45,688 nt of DNA, from positions 1 to 45,688 of the forward strand of contig JAJYTS010000005.1 of NCBI GenBank assembly GCA_021792935.1, read 5' to 3'. The position numbers and the translations under genes are program-made. The notes below the pieces were generated by a model. The model had not been told where the DNA came from. It worked only from the letters and a program-made list of their open reading frames with translations, and did not search any database. Positions 27,649-37,052 of the stretch are shown one piece after another. This DNA comes from Bacillota bacterium (GTDB lineage: Bacteria > Bacillota > Sulfobacillia > Sulfobacillales > Sulfobacillaceae). Positions within the stretch are counted from its first letter, which is position 1. Each line of letters opens with the position of its first letter.

Positions 27649-28767
27649 ATGGCAGTCGAGGTGGTTGTGGTTGGAGGCGGTTACGCCGGACTTGCGGCTA
27701 TCGGCCAAATGCGGGGAGCCCGGGCGCACGGGCTGCGTATTCGCCTCATTGATTCCGTGGGAAGTCATGAATTGATTCCAGAACTTCCAGAGGCTCTCCG
27801 TGAAGGCGACCCGGTGGACGATCATGTGATTCCTTTTTCCGAAATTTTGTCCCGGGTGGGCGTGGAACATATTCAGGCGCATGCGGTCGCCGTGGAAACG
27901 GGCCGCCGCCGTGTGCTTCTCGCCGACGGATCTTTAGTTTCCTATGATTGGCTGCTGCTGTCGCCCGGCTCTGTCCCCGCCTATCCTCCGATTTTGGGGC
28001 TGGAGAAATATGCGCTTCCATTGCGCAATGCCCGCGACACCATGGCCCTCAAGCGCCGGCTGCACTCAGGGGTGCGCCAGCGGGTAGTCGTTGTTGGGGG
28101 TGGATTAACGGGAACGGAAGTGGCGGGAATTCTGGCACCGGATCATGATGTGTGGCTGGTGGAACGCATGGCCCGGCTTCTTCCGGGCCTGGGCATGGGA
28201 TTGGCGCGCTATGCCCGCGATCGATTGCGGGAGGCGGGCGTCACCTTTATGCTGGGACGGAATTTGCTGGCGGTGCGCGAACACCAGGTGGAATTAGAAA
28301 AGGATCAACTGCATTATGATGTTCTTATTTGGACGGGCGGCATTAAGGCGCCGCCCTGGCTTCGTCAGGGGGATTTGCCTCTGGACCGGGAGGGCTATCC
28401 GCTGGTTGATGGGAGAGGCCTGGTATCGGAACGGGTTTTTGCCGCCGGTGATGTTTGGCGCGTGCGGGTGGGGCCCGAACAAATTCCCCAAACGGCACAG
28501 TTGGCTCTTTTGGCGGGACGCTACACGGGAGAAAACTTGTTGCGGGCCATTCGCGGCGAGCCGCTGGCGGCACCGCTTCGGCCCACTATTCATGGCGTTC
28601 TGGTGTCTCTCAACCCCGGTGCCGGGGTGGGATGGGTCATTCGCGGCGGAATCCCTGTCCGAGGCATATCGGCGCGGGCTTTAAAGGAATTGTCATTCCG
28701 CCAGTATCGGTTGAAGCTGTCGCGGGTTTTTGGGCGCGGGCAAGCCAGCCGACAACCCCTCTCATAG
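27649..28767 (+). CDS. FAD/NAD(P)-dependent oxidoreductase (NDH-2-like)
   Basis: VEVVVVGGGYAGLAAIGQMRG; second GxGxxG VVVVGGGLTGTEVAGIL; RVFAAGDVWRV. Confidence 0.92.
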   Translation: MAVEVVVVGGGYAGLAAIGQMRGARAHGLRIRLIDSVGSHELIPELPEALREGDPVDDHVIPFSEILSRVGVEHIQAHAVAVETGRRRVLLADGSLVSYDWLLLSPGSVPAYPPILGLEKYALPLRNARDTMALKRRLHSGVRQRVVVVGGGLTGTEVAGILAPDHDVWLVERMARLLPGLGMGLARYARDRLREAGVTFMLGRNLLAVREHQVELEKDQLHYDVLIWTGGIKAPPWLRQGDLPLDREGYPLVDGRGLVSERVFAAGDVWRVRVGPEQIPQTAQLALLAGRYTGENLLRAIRGEPLAAPLRPTIHGVLVSLNPGAGVGWVIRGGIPVRGISARALKELSFRQYRLKLSRVFGRGQASRQPLS

Positions 28768-29682
28768 CGGGGTCACGGGGGTGAGGGCGGAAATGATGGA
28801 GAGCAGCGCCTGATGGGTCGGTGGCGGTATGGCAAGCTGGGAACCTTGTTGAACCAGGTATCCGTTAATGGCGAAAACTTCTGTTTCTCGGCCTTCGCGT
28901 ACATCCTGCAGCATGGAAGAAATATTTTCGTGGGTTTGGCGCAAGAGTTTTTCCACCCGTTCCAACATATTTTGAGGGAGTTTGACTCCCAAGGCCATGG
29001 CCACGGTGCCGGCTTCTTGCGCTAATCGCGGCGCCAGGCGCCAGAGGGGATGAGCGGGCAGATCCCCGTTGGGACAATCGGCTAAGGCGGTCAAGGGGTT
29101 AATGATGCTGTTTTGGACGAGTTTTTGCCAGCGAAAAAGCTGAGCCTCGTTAGCGGATGCCCAGTGCCAGCCCCATTGGCCGTTTTCATTGGCGGCCATG
29201 AGATGGCGCTCCAGAGGATGATGGGTGGCAGCCACCATGGTGGAACCCTCCGCCTTGAGATAGGTGTGGCGCTCGTCATTGGTATCTCGGCGCGTTGCCG
29301 CCATGGTGGTAATCCCGGCTGACAGGGTTATGCCGGGAATGTTGGCAAGAGCCTCTTCTTGGCCCATTCCATTCATCAAGGAAATGACCAGACTATGGGG
29401 GGCCCATTCCTTTATCCATTGCCGCGCTTTTTCCATACTGCGCCACTTGATGGATAGCAGGACGATTTCGGGCGATTTTGGCGGGGCGTCCTGCCAGGTC
29501 AAATGGAGGGGGGAGATAATCCGTTCCCCGCTATGGTCGTGAATGTGATAAGGAGGAGGGGCTTCACCAACGATTAAGGGATTGAGGGCGCCACAACGGC
29601 CCGCCCATTGGCGAGCCATCGCTCCGGTACCGAGGATGGCCACCGTTGGAGCGGTTATTGGCGATGACAAAAGGCGTCCCAC
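28762..29682 (-). CDS. panE: Ketopantoate reductase-like (PanE/ApbA)
   Basis: TVAILGTGAMARQWAGRCG; ISLMNGMGQEEALANI; WQKLVQNSIINPLTALADCPNG. Confidence 0.88.
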   Translation of the reverse strand: MGRLLSSPITAPTVAILGTGAMARQWAGRCGALNPLIVGEAPPPYHIHDHSGERIISPLHLTWQDAPPKSPEIVLLSIKWRSMEKARQWIKEWAPHSLVISLMNGMGQEEALANIPGITLSAGITTMAATRRDTNDERHTYLKAEGSTMVAATHHPLERHLMAANENGQWGWHWASANEAQLFRWQKLVQNSIINPLTALADCPNGDLPAHPLWRLAPRLAQEAGTVAMALGVKLPQNMLERVEKLLRQTHENISSMLQDVREGRETEVFAINGYLVQQGSQLAIPPPTHQALLSIISALTPVTPL

Positions 29683-30488
29683 TCTTTGTCGGTGACGTGA
29701 TAACTATGGCTATCGTCGGGGAAGGAACGGGCGCGCACTTCCGCCCCATATCGTTGCAGTCCCGCAATGGCCATCTCGCCTAAATTGGCAAACGGCTTAG
29801 CGAATTTTGGGTAGCGGGAGGACAGCCCTAGGCAGTCGTGAAAGACCAGCACTTGTCCGTCAGTCGCGTTGCCCGCGCCAATGCCAATGGTAGGGATGGG
29901 AATCTGCTCGGTCACGTGAGCGGCCACGCGGTCGGGAATCCCTTCCAGCACTAGCGCGGCAATTCCATGCTCGGCCAGAGCCTGGGCATCCTCAATTAAG
30001 GTTTGAATGGCGTCATGGGTGCGGGCCTGCACCCGGTAACCCCCCATAGCGTGCACGCTTTGGGGCGTTAGACCGAGGTGGCCCACCACCGGAATGTCAT
30101 GACGTATCAGGCTGTCCACGGCGGCGAGGGTTCGACGCCCCCCCTCAATTTTGACGCCGTCGGCCAATGTTTCCTGCATCAAGCGCCCTCCGTTGGCCAG
30201 CGCCTGTTCCGCGTTCGTGTAGGTCAGAAATGGCAGGTCAACCACCATCATGGTATTAGGGGCGCCCCGGCGCACCATTCGCGCATGATAGACCATGTCA
30301 TTTAATGTCACCGGAATCGTGGAGTCGTATCCCATGACCGTGGTTCCGGCGGAATCGCCCACCAGGATGACATCGACGCCACCTTGCTCCGCCAGCCGCG
30401 CTTGGGTGAAATCATAAGCAGTGACCCACACCAGGGGCTCATTCCCTTTCCATTCTTTAAGCTTGTAAGCCGACATTCGTTCACGCAT
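29655..30488 (-). CDS. panB: 3-methyl-2-oxobutanoate hydroxymethyltransferase
   Basis: VTAYDFTQARLAEQGGVDVILVGDSAGTTVMGYDSTIPVTLNDMVYHARMVRRGAPNTMMVVDLPFLTY; GHLGLTPQSVHAMGGYRVQ. Confidence 0.97.
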   Translation of the reverse strand: MRERMSAYKLKEWKGNEPLVWVTAYDFTQARLAEQGGVDVILVGDSAGTTVMGYDSTIPVTLNDMVYHARMVRRGAPNTMMVVDLPFLTYTNAEQALANGGRLMQETLADGVKIEGGRRTLAAVDSLIRHDIPVVGHLGLTPQSVHAMGGYRVQARTHDAIQTLIEDAQALAEHGIAALVLEGIPDRVAAHVTEQIPIPTIGIGAGNATDGQVLVFHDCLGLSSRYPKFAKPFANLGEMAIAGLQRYGAEVRARSFPDDSHSYHVTDKEWDAFCHRQ

Positions 30489-30669
30489 CGAGGACTCGAC
30501 CCCCCTGATTTCGCAGCGTTTGTGTATGAGCTTTCTTTCGTTCCGTTGCCATTGATGGTAGCATACTGGTGTGGAAAAGTTGGTTCGACAGGGTGAACAT
30601 TTCGTTTTTGACGACTGATATTGCCGCGGCAGAGTAGGGACAACTGGGCGGTGGCCGCGAGTAGTAGGG

Positions 30670-31845
30670 ATGGGTTGCGCCTATCACGGAGGGATTGGCT
30701 TGAATTTTGATTTGACAGCCGAGGAAATGATGATTCGGCAAACTGTGCGAGATTTCGCGGAATCTAGGGTCGCGCCCGCCGCCAAAGAGCGCGATGAAAA
30801 ATCGGAGTTCTCTTTTGATTTGATGAAGCAAATGGGTGAACTGGGCTTTTACGGACTCCCTTTTTCGGAAGACTGGGGAGGATCGGGGGCTGGCACTGTC
30901 AGCTACGCGTTGGCCGTCGAGGAAATTTCGCGGGTTGACGCCTCATTGGGGCTGGGGTTTGCCGCCCATGTTTCACTAGGATGTTCCCCGCTTTATTTTT
31001 TTGGCTCTGAGGCGCAAAAGTCGGAGTACTTGACTCAGGCGATTGCGGGAACTTATTTAGCGGCGTTCGGGCTGACCGAACCGGGCGCCGGTTCGGACGC
31101 CGGCGGAACCGCCACGTTCGCGCAACGCTCTAATGGCGCATGGTCCATCACTGGCGAGAAATGTTACATAACCAATGCCGGACATGCCGGCTATATTGTG
31201 GCCACGGCAAGAACCGCCCAGGATTCCCGGCGCATCTCCGCGTTTATTGTCCCCCGCAATGCCCCTGGCGTCAGCGTGTTGTGCGCGTATAACAAATTGG
31301 GGATGCGATCATCGGAAACCTGTGAAATCCACTTCGACAATGTGGTGGTGCCGGAAGATCATCTGTTAGGCGAAGAGGGGAAGGGCCTGCATCAATTTCT
31401 TGACATATTGGATGGCGGCCGCATAAGCATTGGAGCCTTGGGGGTCGGTGTGGCGCAAGCTTCCCTAGACGCGTCAATCGCGTATGCCAATCAGCGGCGT
31501 CAATTTGGCCGCTCACTGTCGGAATTTCAGGCCATTCAGTTCAAAATCGCGGATATGGCGATGGAAGTTGAAATGGCACGCACGATGGTGCTTAAGGCAG
31601 CCTGGCTAAAGGATCAACATCGGCCTTATGCCAAAGAGGCGGCCATGGGCAAGCTGTTCGCGTCAGAAGCAGCGATGCGGGCGGCTAATCAAGCGGTGCA
31701 AATTCATGGCGGGGCTGGCTATATGAAAGACTATCCGGTGGAACGTTATATGCGCGACGCCAAGCTGTTGGAAATTGGTGAGGGTACGTCTGAGATTCAG
31801 CGATTGGTTATCGCCCGGCAATTAGGTCTTGAGGGCGGCCGGTGA
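30670..31845 (+). CDS. Acyl-CoA dehydrogenase (isovaleryl-CoA DH-like by context)
   Basis: [28 protein letters not shown]-type motif [62 protein letters not shown]. Confidence 0.96.
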   Translation: MGCAYHGGIGLNFDLTAEEMMIRQTVRDFAESRVAPAAKERDEKSEFSFDLMKQMGELGFYGLPFSEDWGGSGAGTVSYALAVEEISRVDASLGLGFAAHVSLGCSPLYFFGSEAQKSEYLTQAIAGTYLAAFGLTEPGAGSDAGGTATFAQRSNGAWSITGEKCYITNAGHAGYIVATARTAQDSRRISAFIVPRNAPGVSVLCAYNKLGMRSSETCEIHFDNVVVPEDHLLGEEGKGLHQFLDILDGGRISIGALGVGVAQASLDASIAYANQRRQFGRSLSEFQAIQFKIADMAMEVEMARTMVLKAAWLKDQHRPYAKEAAMGKLFASEAAMRAANQAVQIHGGAGYMKDYPVERYMRDAKLLEIGEGTSEIQRLVIARQLGLEGGR

Positions 31846-32504
31846 ATGACGGCATCCCGGTTGGGTCGCGAGGGGGCAATCTTGCTCCCTGGCCGTCAAC
31901 ATGGGATGCCCGCATAAATGGTTGGGCCCGTGGGCTGGCATTTCGCGTGGATTGGGGGCCAAGAGCGCTGGGGCCCGGAACAGCTCCGGCGGGTTCGCCT
32001 GGCCCTTTAATCACCACCGATCGCGGCGTACTGTCTCATCCCGCTTTAATTGGCCCCAACCGAGCCGGGCAATTAATGGCGTTTTCCACGAATGCCGTTA
32101 ATCAGGCTCGTGCCGCCTGGGAGTCGTGCGGTATGAATCGAGTTTATGCGCCCGCCTGGCACATGTCCTGGCTTAATGATCTCACCTTGGAAGGCGCCCA
32201 GGGGTTCTTGGCCCCCTGGGGAATAGCAGGGTTGGATGTTGTAGACTGCGGACAGTTTTGGGCGGTGTTTTGTCCAGAGATATTAGGGCCTTTGGGCCGG
32301 ATAGCAAGGGGTCAAGGGTGGTCGAAAGCCGGATTTGAAGCAAGCCCAGGGCTTGAGGTGCGGTTTGTGGATTCAGGAATCCTGGTGCGGGGTGCCGCTT
32401 TGTTAGACGGGTGGTGGCGGCATGGCACGATTGAGCCTTATCGCGGTGCGGACGGCTGGATGTTTGTTCCTATTCGTTCATCAACGGAGGAGGTTTGGCA
32501 GTGA
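31842..32504 (+). CDS. Unidentified 220-aa protein embedded in acyl-CoA/leucine operon
   Basis: GTG start overlaps upstream TGA by 4 nt and its own TGA overlaps the BCCP start; Trp-rich sequence without a motif I can name. Confidence 0.75.
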   Translation: MNDGIPVGSRGGNLAPWPSTWDARINGWARGLAFRVDWGPRALGPGTAPAGSPGPLITTDRGVLSHPALIGPNRAGQLMAFSTNAVNQARAAWESCGMNRVYAPAWHMSWLNDLTLEGAQGFLAPWGIAGLDVVDCGQFWAVFCPEILGPLGRIARGQGWSKAGFEASPGLEVRFVDSGILVRGAALLDGWWRHGTIEPYRGADGWMFVPIRSSTEEVWQ

Positions 32505-32713
32505 CGGAGGTTGTGGCGAGTTTGGCCGGGACAATATTTAAGGTGTTGGTAAAACCAGGCGATCACGTGGCCGTGGGGCAGGAAGTGGTCATCATGGAGT
32601 CCATGAAAATGGAAATTCCCATCGAGGCGGAAGCAGCCGGGACGGTGCGGTCAGTTTCGGCCAAGGAAGGCGATTTTGTTAATGATGGGGAAGTTTTGGT
32701 GGTTCTGGAGTAA
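32501..32713 (+). CDS. Biotin carboxyl carrier protein
   Basis: EVVIMESMKMEIPIEAEAAGTVRSVSAKEGDFVNDGEVLVVLE: MKM biotinylation motif. Confidence 0.95.
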   Translation: MTEVVASLAGTIFKVLVKPGDHVAVGQEVVIMESMKMEIPIEAEAAGTVRSVSAKEGDFVNDGEVLVVLE

Positions 32714-32770
32714 GATGCCGGGTCTTTGTTGCTAAAACAGTTTGGTGTCTATTCAAGGGGAGGTTTCCGG

Positions 32771-34288
32771 GTGAAAGCGGAAGAGTTACAGGAACTGCGG
32801 GAACGGGTGACGCTGGGTGGGCCGGAAAAATACCGGCGGCGTCTTGGCGATGTGGGCAAGCTGCCCGTGCGGGAGCGAATTAGCCGCCTTCTTGATCCCG
32901 GGTGGGTTGAGGATGGCCTTTTGGCCAACAATCAGGATGCGGAGCTGTCGTCTGACGGCGTAGTGACGGTGACGGGGCGCATTGAAGGCCGGACCGTTGT
33001 GGTCATGGCGAATGACCCGACCGTCAAAGCCGGTTCCTGGGGTGCCCGTACCGTCGAGAAAATACTGCGGATTCAAGAAAAGGCCTTAGAGATGGACTGC
33101 CCCATTTTTTATCTGGTGGACTCCGCTGGCGCCCGCATTACCGATCAGGTGGAGATGTTTCCGGGACGCCGGGGGGCGGGGCGCATCTTTTACAATCAAA
33201 TTAAGCTTTCCGGTCGCGTGCCGCAAATTTGCTTGCTATTTGGACCGTCGGCGGCGGGCGGCGCCTATATTCCCGCCTTTACGGACATTGTCATCATGGT
33301 GGAACATAACGCCTCCATGTATTTGGGATCGCCCCGCATGGCGGAAATGGTAATTGGTGAAAAAGTGACGCTGGAGGAAATGGGCGGGGCACGCATGCAC
33401 TGCACGGTCAGTGGCGTGGGCGATTTGCTAGCCTCCAGCGAGGTGGAAGCTATTGGCTGGGGGCGTCAATACTTAAGCTACATGCCGTCGAACTGGCAGG
33501 GGCATCCCCCCGCGCACTTGCCTCGGGGACCTAAAGAAAATGGGTGGGAGCGGGTCATTCCCGAGAATCAAAATGTGCCGTTTGATATGAATCGCGTGAT
33601 TGATCGCATTGTTGACCAAGAGTCTTGGTTCCCTATTAAACCGCTTTTCGCACCCGAGATTTTAACCGGGTTTGCCCGCATCGAGGGTGGTGCGGTAGGA
33701 ATCGTCGCCAATCAGTCGAAGGCCAAGGGCGGCGTTCTGTTTGTGGATAGCGCCGATAAGGCGGCCCGCTTTATTAACTTATGCGATGCCTTTAATATTC
33801 CCTTAATTTTTCTGGCGGACGTGCCCGGATTCATGATTGGGACCAAGGTGGAGCGGGAAGGCATTATTCGGCATGGCGCCAAGTTAATCGCGGCCGTTTC
33901 TGAGGCAACCGTCCCCAACATTAGCGTAATTGTGCGAAAAGCCTATGGGGCGGGGTTGTACGCCATGGCCGGTCCAGCCTTTGGGTCGGACGTCACCATT
34001 GCTTTGCCTACCGCGCAAATTGCCGTGATGGGGCCGGAAGCGGCTGTTAACGCAGTGCACTTTAACCATCTTCAGGAACTTGAGGGCGATGAGCGGCGCG
34101 CTTTTGTGCAGGACAAACAAAAGGAGTATCAACAAGATATTGATATTCGGCGCCTGGCCGCCGAGTTAATTGTGGACGAGGTAATCGTGCCCGCGGATTT
34201 GCGGGTGGAGTTGGCGCGGCGGCTTGCGTTATATGCGGACAAGAATAGGGAATTCAGCCGCCGCCGACACCCGGTTACCCCGGTTTAA
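32771..34288 (+). CDS. Acyl-CoA carboxylase carboxyltransferase subunit (methylcrotonyl/propionyl-CoA type)
   Basis: VRERISRLLDPGWVEDG; CPIFYLVDSAGARITDQVEMFPGRRGAGRIFYNQIKLSGRVPQICLLFGPSAAGGAYIPAFTD; C-terminal GAKLIAAVSEATVPNISVIVRKAYGAG. Confidence 0.95.
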   Translation: MKAEELQELRERVTLGGPEKYRRRLGDVGKLPVRERISRLLDPGWVEDGLLANNQDAELSSDGVVTVTGRIEGRTVVVMANDPTVKAGSWGARTVEKILRIQEKALEMDCPIFYLVDSAGARITDQVEMFPGRRGAGRIFYNQIKLSGRVPQICLLFGPSAAGGAYIPAFTDIVIMVEHNASMYLGSPRMAEMVIGEKVTLEEMGGARMHCTVSGVGDLLASSEVEAIGWGRQYLSYMPSNWQGHPPAHLPRGPKENGWERVIPENQNVPFDMNRVIDRIVDQESWFPIKPLFAPEILTGFARIEGGAVGIVANQSKAKGGVLFVDSADKAARFINLCDAFNIPLIFLADVPGFMIGTKVEREGIIRHGAKLIAAVSEATVPNISVIVRKAYGAGLYAMAGPAFGSDVTIALPTAQIAVMGPEAAVNAVHFNHLQELEGDERRAFVQDKQKEYQQDIDIRRLAAELIVDEVIVPADLRVELARRLALYADKNREFSRRRHPVTPV

Positions 34289-34300
34289 GGAGGATCCAGC

Positions 34301-35245
34301 GTGTTGGAACGAGCGGACTTGCCAGAACGGGTCGAGATTAAAGATGTATCGCCACGAGACGGATTGCAGTTTGAACCCAACGTGGTTTCTGTGGATGACC
34401 GGGTGCACTTGGTTGATTCCTTAACAGCGGCGGGTGTTCCCCATATTGAAGTCACCTCGTTCGTGAGCCCCAAATGGCTTCCGCAAATGGGTGACGCGGA
34501 AACCGTGATGACCCGGATTGAGCGTAAACCGGGCGTCACCTATGCCGCCCTGGTTCCCAACCCCAAAGGGGCGGAGCGGGCTTTGGCGGCTAAGCCCGAT
34601 GAACTCATGGTTTTTGTGTCGGCTAGCGAGACCCATAATTACAAAAATGTGCACTGTTCCGTATCGGAGTCGCTAGGCGGTTTTCATCGGATTTGCGAGA
34701 TGGCGCGGGGCGAGGCGGTGCCAGTCACCGCTGTCATCGTCACGGCATTTGGCTGTCCCTATGAGGGCAGGGTGCCTATTCACGCGGTTTTAGATTTGGC
34801 GGTTCGTCTGGAAAGCATGGGAATTGCCGATATTACTTTGGGCGATACCGTGGGCGTGGCCAATCCCCTGCAGGTGGCGGAAATGGTCAAGGCGTTTCGT
34901 CTGAACGCGTCGATGGTGCGGGTGGGACTGCACTTCCACGATAATCGCGGCACGGCGCTAACTAATTTGCTGGCCGGTGTGATTTCTGGTTGCACCCGGT
35001 TCGAGACCGCTTTGGGTGGAATCGGAGGATCGCCTTTTTCTCCGGGGGCCGGAGGCAATCTAGCCACGGAAGATGCCGTGTACTGTTTGCAGGAGATGGG
35101 GATAAAGACGGGGATTGATCTTGACCGGCTCATGGAAGCCAGCCGCTTTTTAGAAAAAATTGTCGGGCATCCGGTGCCCTCCCGCGTTTATCGATCCGGC
35201 GGGCGCATGGTTCCGGCGGGATATGGAGGATCGGCCCGTGAGTAA
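34301..35245 (+). CDS. mvaB: Hydroxymethylglutaryl-CoA lyase
   Basis: VEIKDVSPRDGLQFEPNVV; IEVTSFVSPKWLPQMGDAE; GLHFHDNRGTALTN; GGIGGSPFSPGAGGNLATED. Confidence 0.95.
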   Translation: MLERADLPERVEIKDVSPRDGLQFEPNVVSVDDRVHLVDSLTAAGVPHIEVTSFVSPKWLPQMGDAETVMTRIERKPGVTYAALVPNPKGAERALAAKPDELMVFVSASETHNYKNVHCSVSESLGGFHRICEMARGEAVPVTAVIVTAFGCPYEGRVPIHAVLDLAVRLESMGIADITLGDTVGVANPLQVAEMVKAFRLNASMVRVGLHFHDNRGTALTNLLAGVISGCTRFETALGGIGGSPFSPGAGGNLATEDAVYCLQEMGIKTGIDLDRLMEASRFLEKIVGHPVPSRVYRSGGRMVPAGYGGSARE

Positions 35246-36014
35246 TCTGGTAACAGCGCGGGGAGCCGTGACGGAAATTGCCTTAAATCGTCCAGAAGTT
35301 CGTAATGCCTTAAATACCGAGACCATAAACGAACTAATAGACCTTTTGCGGGATTTAGGCGACGATGCTTCAGTGGACGTCGTGATATTGACGGCCTTAG
35401 GAGATAAAGCTTTTTGCGCGGGCGCGGATCTGGGAGAAGTCCGCCAGCTTACCTCCAGCGATCAAATGCGGGCCTATTTTGGCAATATGGCTCGATTGAT
35501 TGGCGCGTTGCAACAATTGCCGCAGCCTGTTATTGGTGCGGTTTTTGGGCATGTCTTAGCCGGGGGAATGGGTCTGGCTGCCGGTGTTGATTTGTTGGTG
35601 GCATCGGAGGATGCCCGCTTTGGACTGCCGGAGGTGAAGGTGGGTCTCTATCCTATGGTGGTGACGGCCCCCATCTCTCGTCTTATTGGAGCCCGCCGCA
35701 CTCTAGAACTCGGTTTGACGGGACGCGTCATTGACGCCGCTACCGCGTTTGAATGGGGATTTGTCAATCGCCTGGTGCCGCAGGGTGCTGCCCTGGATGA
35801 GGCGCGCAAATTGGCCGAGGAAATTCGGGCGGGAAGCCCCTATATTGCGCGACTGGGCAAAGAGGGGTGGCGTTTGTCACAAGATCAGGCCATGCCAGAC
35901 GCTCTGGAAACCCTTAAAAATCTTGTCTCATTGGTGGCCCTTTCCGATGACTCGCGTGAAGGGGTGGCTGCCTTTACGGAAAAGCGCAAGCCGGTGTGGC
36001 CTTCTAGAGGATAA
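35238..36014 (+). CDS. Enoyl-CoA hydratase/isomerase family (methylglutaconyl-CoA hydratase by context)
   Basis: GTG at 35238 overlapping the lyase; ALNRPEVRNALNTETINELIDLL; DKAFCAGADLGE; VFGHVLAGGMGLAAGVDLLVASEDARFGLPEVKVGLYP. Confidence 0.94.
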   Translation: MSNLVTARGAVTEIALNRPEVRNALNTETINELIDLLRDLGDDASVDVVILTALGDKAFCAGADLGEVRQLTSSDQMRAYFGNMARLIGALQQLPQPVIGAVFGHVLAGGMGLAAGVDLLVASEDARFGLPEVKVGLYPMVVTAPISRLIGARRTLELGLTGRVIDAATAFEWGFVNRLVPQGAALDEARKLAEEIRAGSPYIARLGKEGWRLSQDQAMPDALETLKNLVSLVALSDDSREGVAAFTEKRKPVWPSRG

Positions 36015-36089
36015 GGTCGGGTTGGCAGCAACAGATAAGGACCGGGGGTAGTTTTCGGACGACTTATGCGAGCGCCCAAAAAATGCCAC

Positions 36090-37025
36090 TTACTTGGAAT
36101 GTAGACCGCTCTTATTGTTGGCGTGAAGATGGGTAATCCGTAAGCGGAAATCATCCCACACATTTTGCAAGCCGTCCGGAAGCGATACGATGGGATTATA
36201 TCCCATCGCCCGGGCGCGAGAAATATCAACCCGCACTGCTGGCATTTCTCCTTCTTGCGGCTCCAAATGCTTTGCCAGTATAGGCATGCCGCAAATATTG
36301 CTCGCCAATCCATGCAGTTGATTAACAGAAATGGAAACCCCGGAACCCACGATCAAGGGGCCATTCCAGGGATGATTTAAGGCCAATATAAACGCAGTGA
36401 TCACGTCATCCAAATAAACGTAGTCACGCTCTTGGCCACCACTCCCATAAATTCCAATGGAGGTGCGCTTATGCGCGGCCCACATTAGCCTGGCTATTAA
36501 GGTGTCTTTCATCTGCATCCCGGGCCCATAAACATTGGTCAGACGCAACACAGTCCCGGCCATCCCGTAGGCGGAGGCATAACCGGACACTAGCATCTCG
36601 CCCGCAGCTTTGGTGGCCCCGTATGGGGTTAGCGGATGTAATGGAGTTTCTTCATGAATGGTTTCTGTGCCGACATCGCCCACCACCGCATTGGTTGAGC
36701 AAAAGATAAACTGTGTGGCGCGAATGGTGCGGCAACGCTCCAAAATGGCGGCGGTCGCCATCACGTTATTGCGATATACTTCCGCCGGCCTCTCCAATGA
36801 CCCCAACACCGACGTTGTCGCGGCCAGATGAATCACCACGTCGGCGCCAGGGGGAATAGCTTTTTCTGCAGCACCTGCGTACGAGAGATCACCGGTCCAG
36901 CACGGAACCCTACAATGGGCAATAGGCACGCGGTCGGCCATCATAACGTGATGCCCCAACCTTATGAGCCGACGCACCAGAGGTTGGCCGATAAACCCCG
37001 CCCCACCCGTAACCACAATATTCAC
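36090..37025 (-). CDS. NAD-dependent epimerase/dehydratase (extended SDR)
   Basis: MNIVVTGGAGFIGQPLVRRLIRLGHHVMMADR; LTPYGATKAAGE (YxxxK); VLRLTNVYGPG. Confidence 0.94.
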   Translation of the reverse strand: MNIVVTGGAGFIGQPLVRRLIRLGHHVMMADRVPIAHCRVPCWTGDLSYAGAAEKAIPPGADVVIHLAATTSVLGSLERPAEVYRNNVMATAAILERCRTIRATQFIFCSTNAVVGDVGTETIHEETPLHPLTPYGATKAAGEMLVSGYASAYGMAGTVLRLTNVYGPGMQMKDTLIARLMWAAHKRTSIGIYGSGGQERDYVYLDDVITAFILALNHPWNGPLIVGSGVSISVNQLHGLASNICGMPILAKHLEPQEGEMPAVRVDISRARAMGYNPIVSLPDGLQNVWDDFRLRITHLHANNKSGLHSK

Positions 37026-37052
37026 GGCGTCCTCTCCTTGTAGACATTTCTT

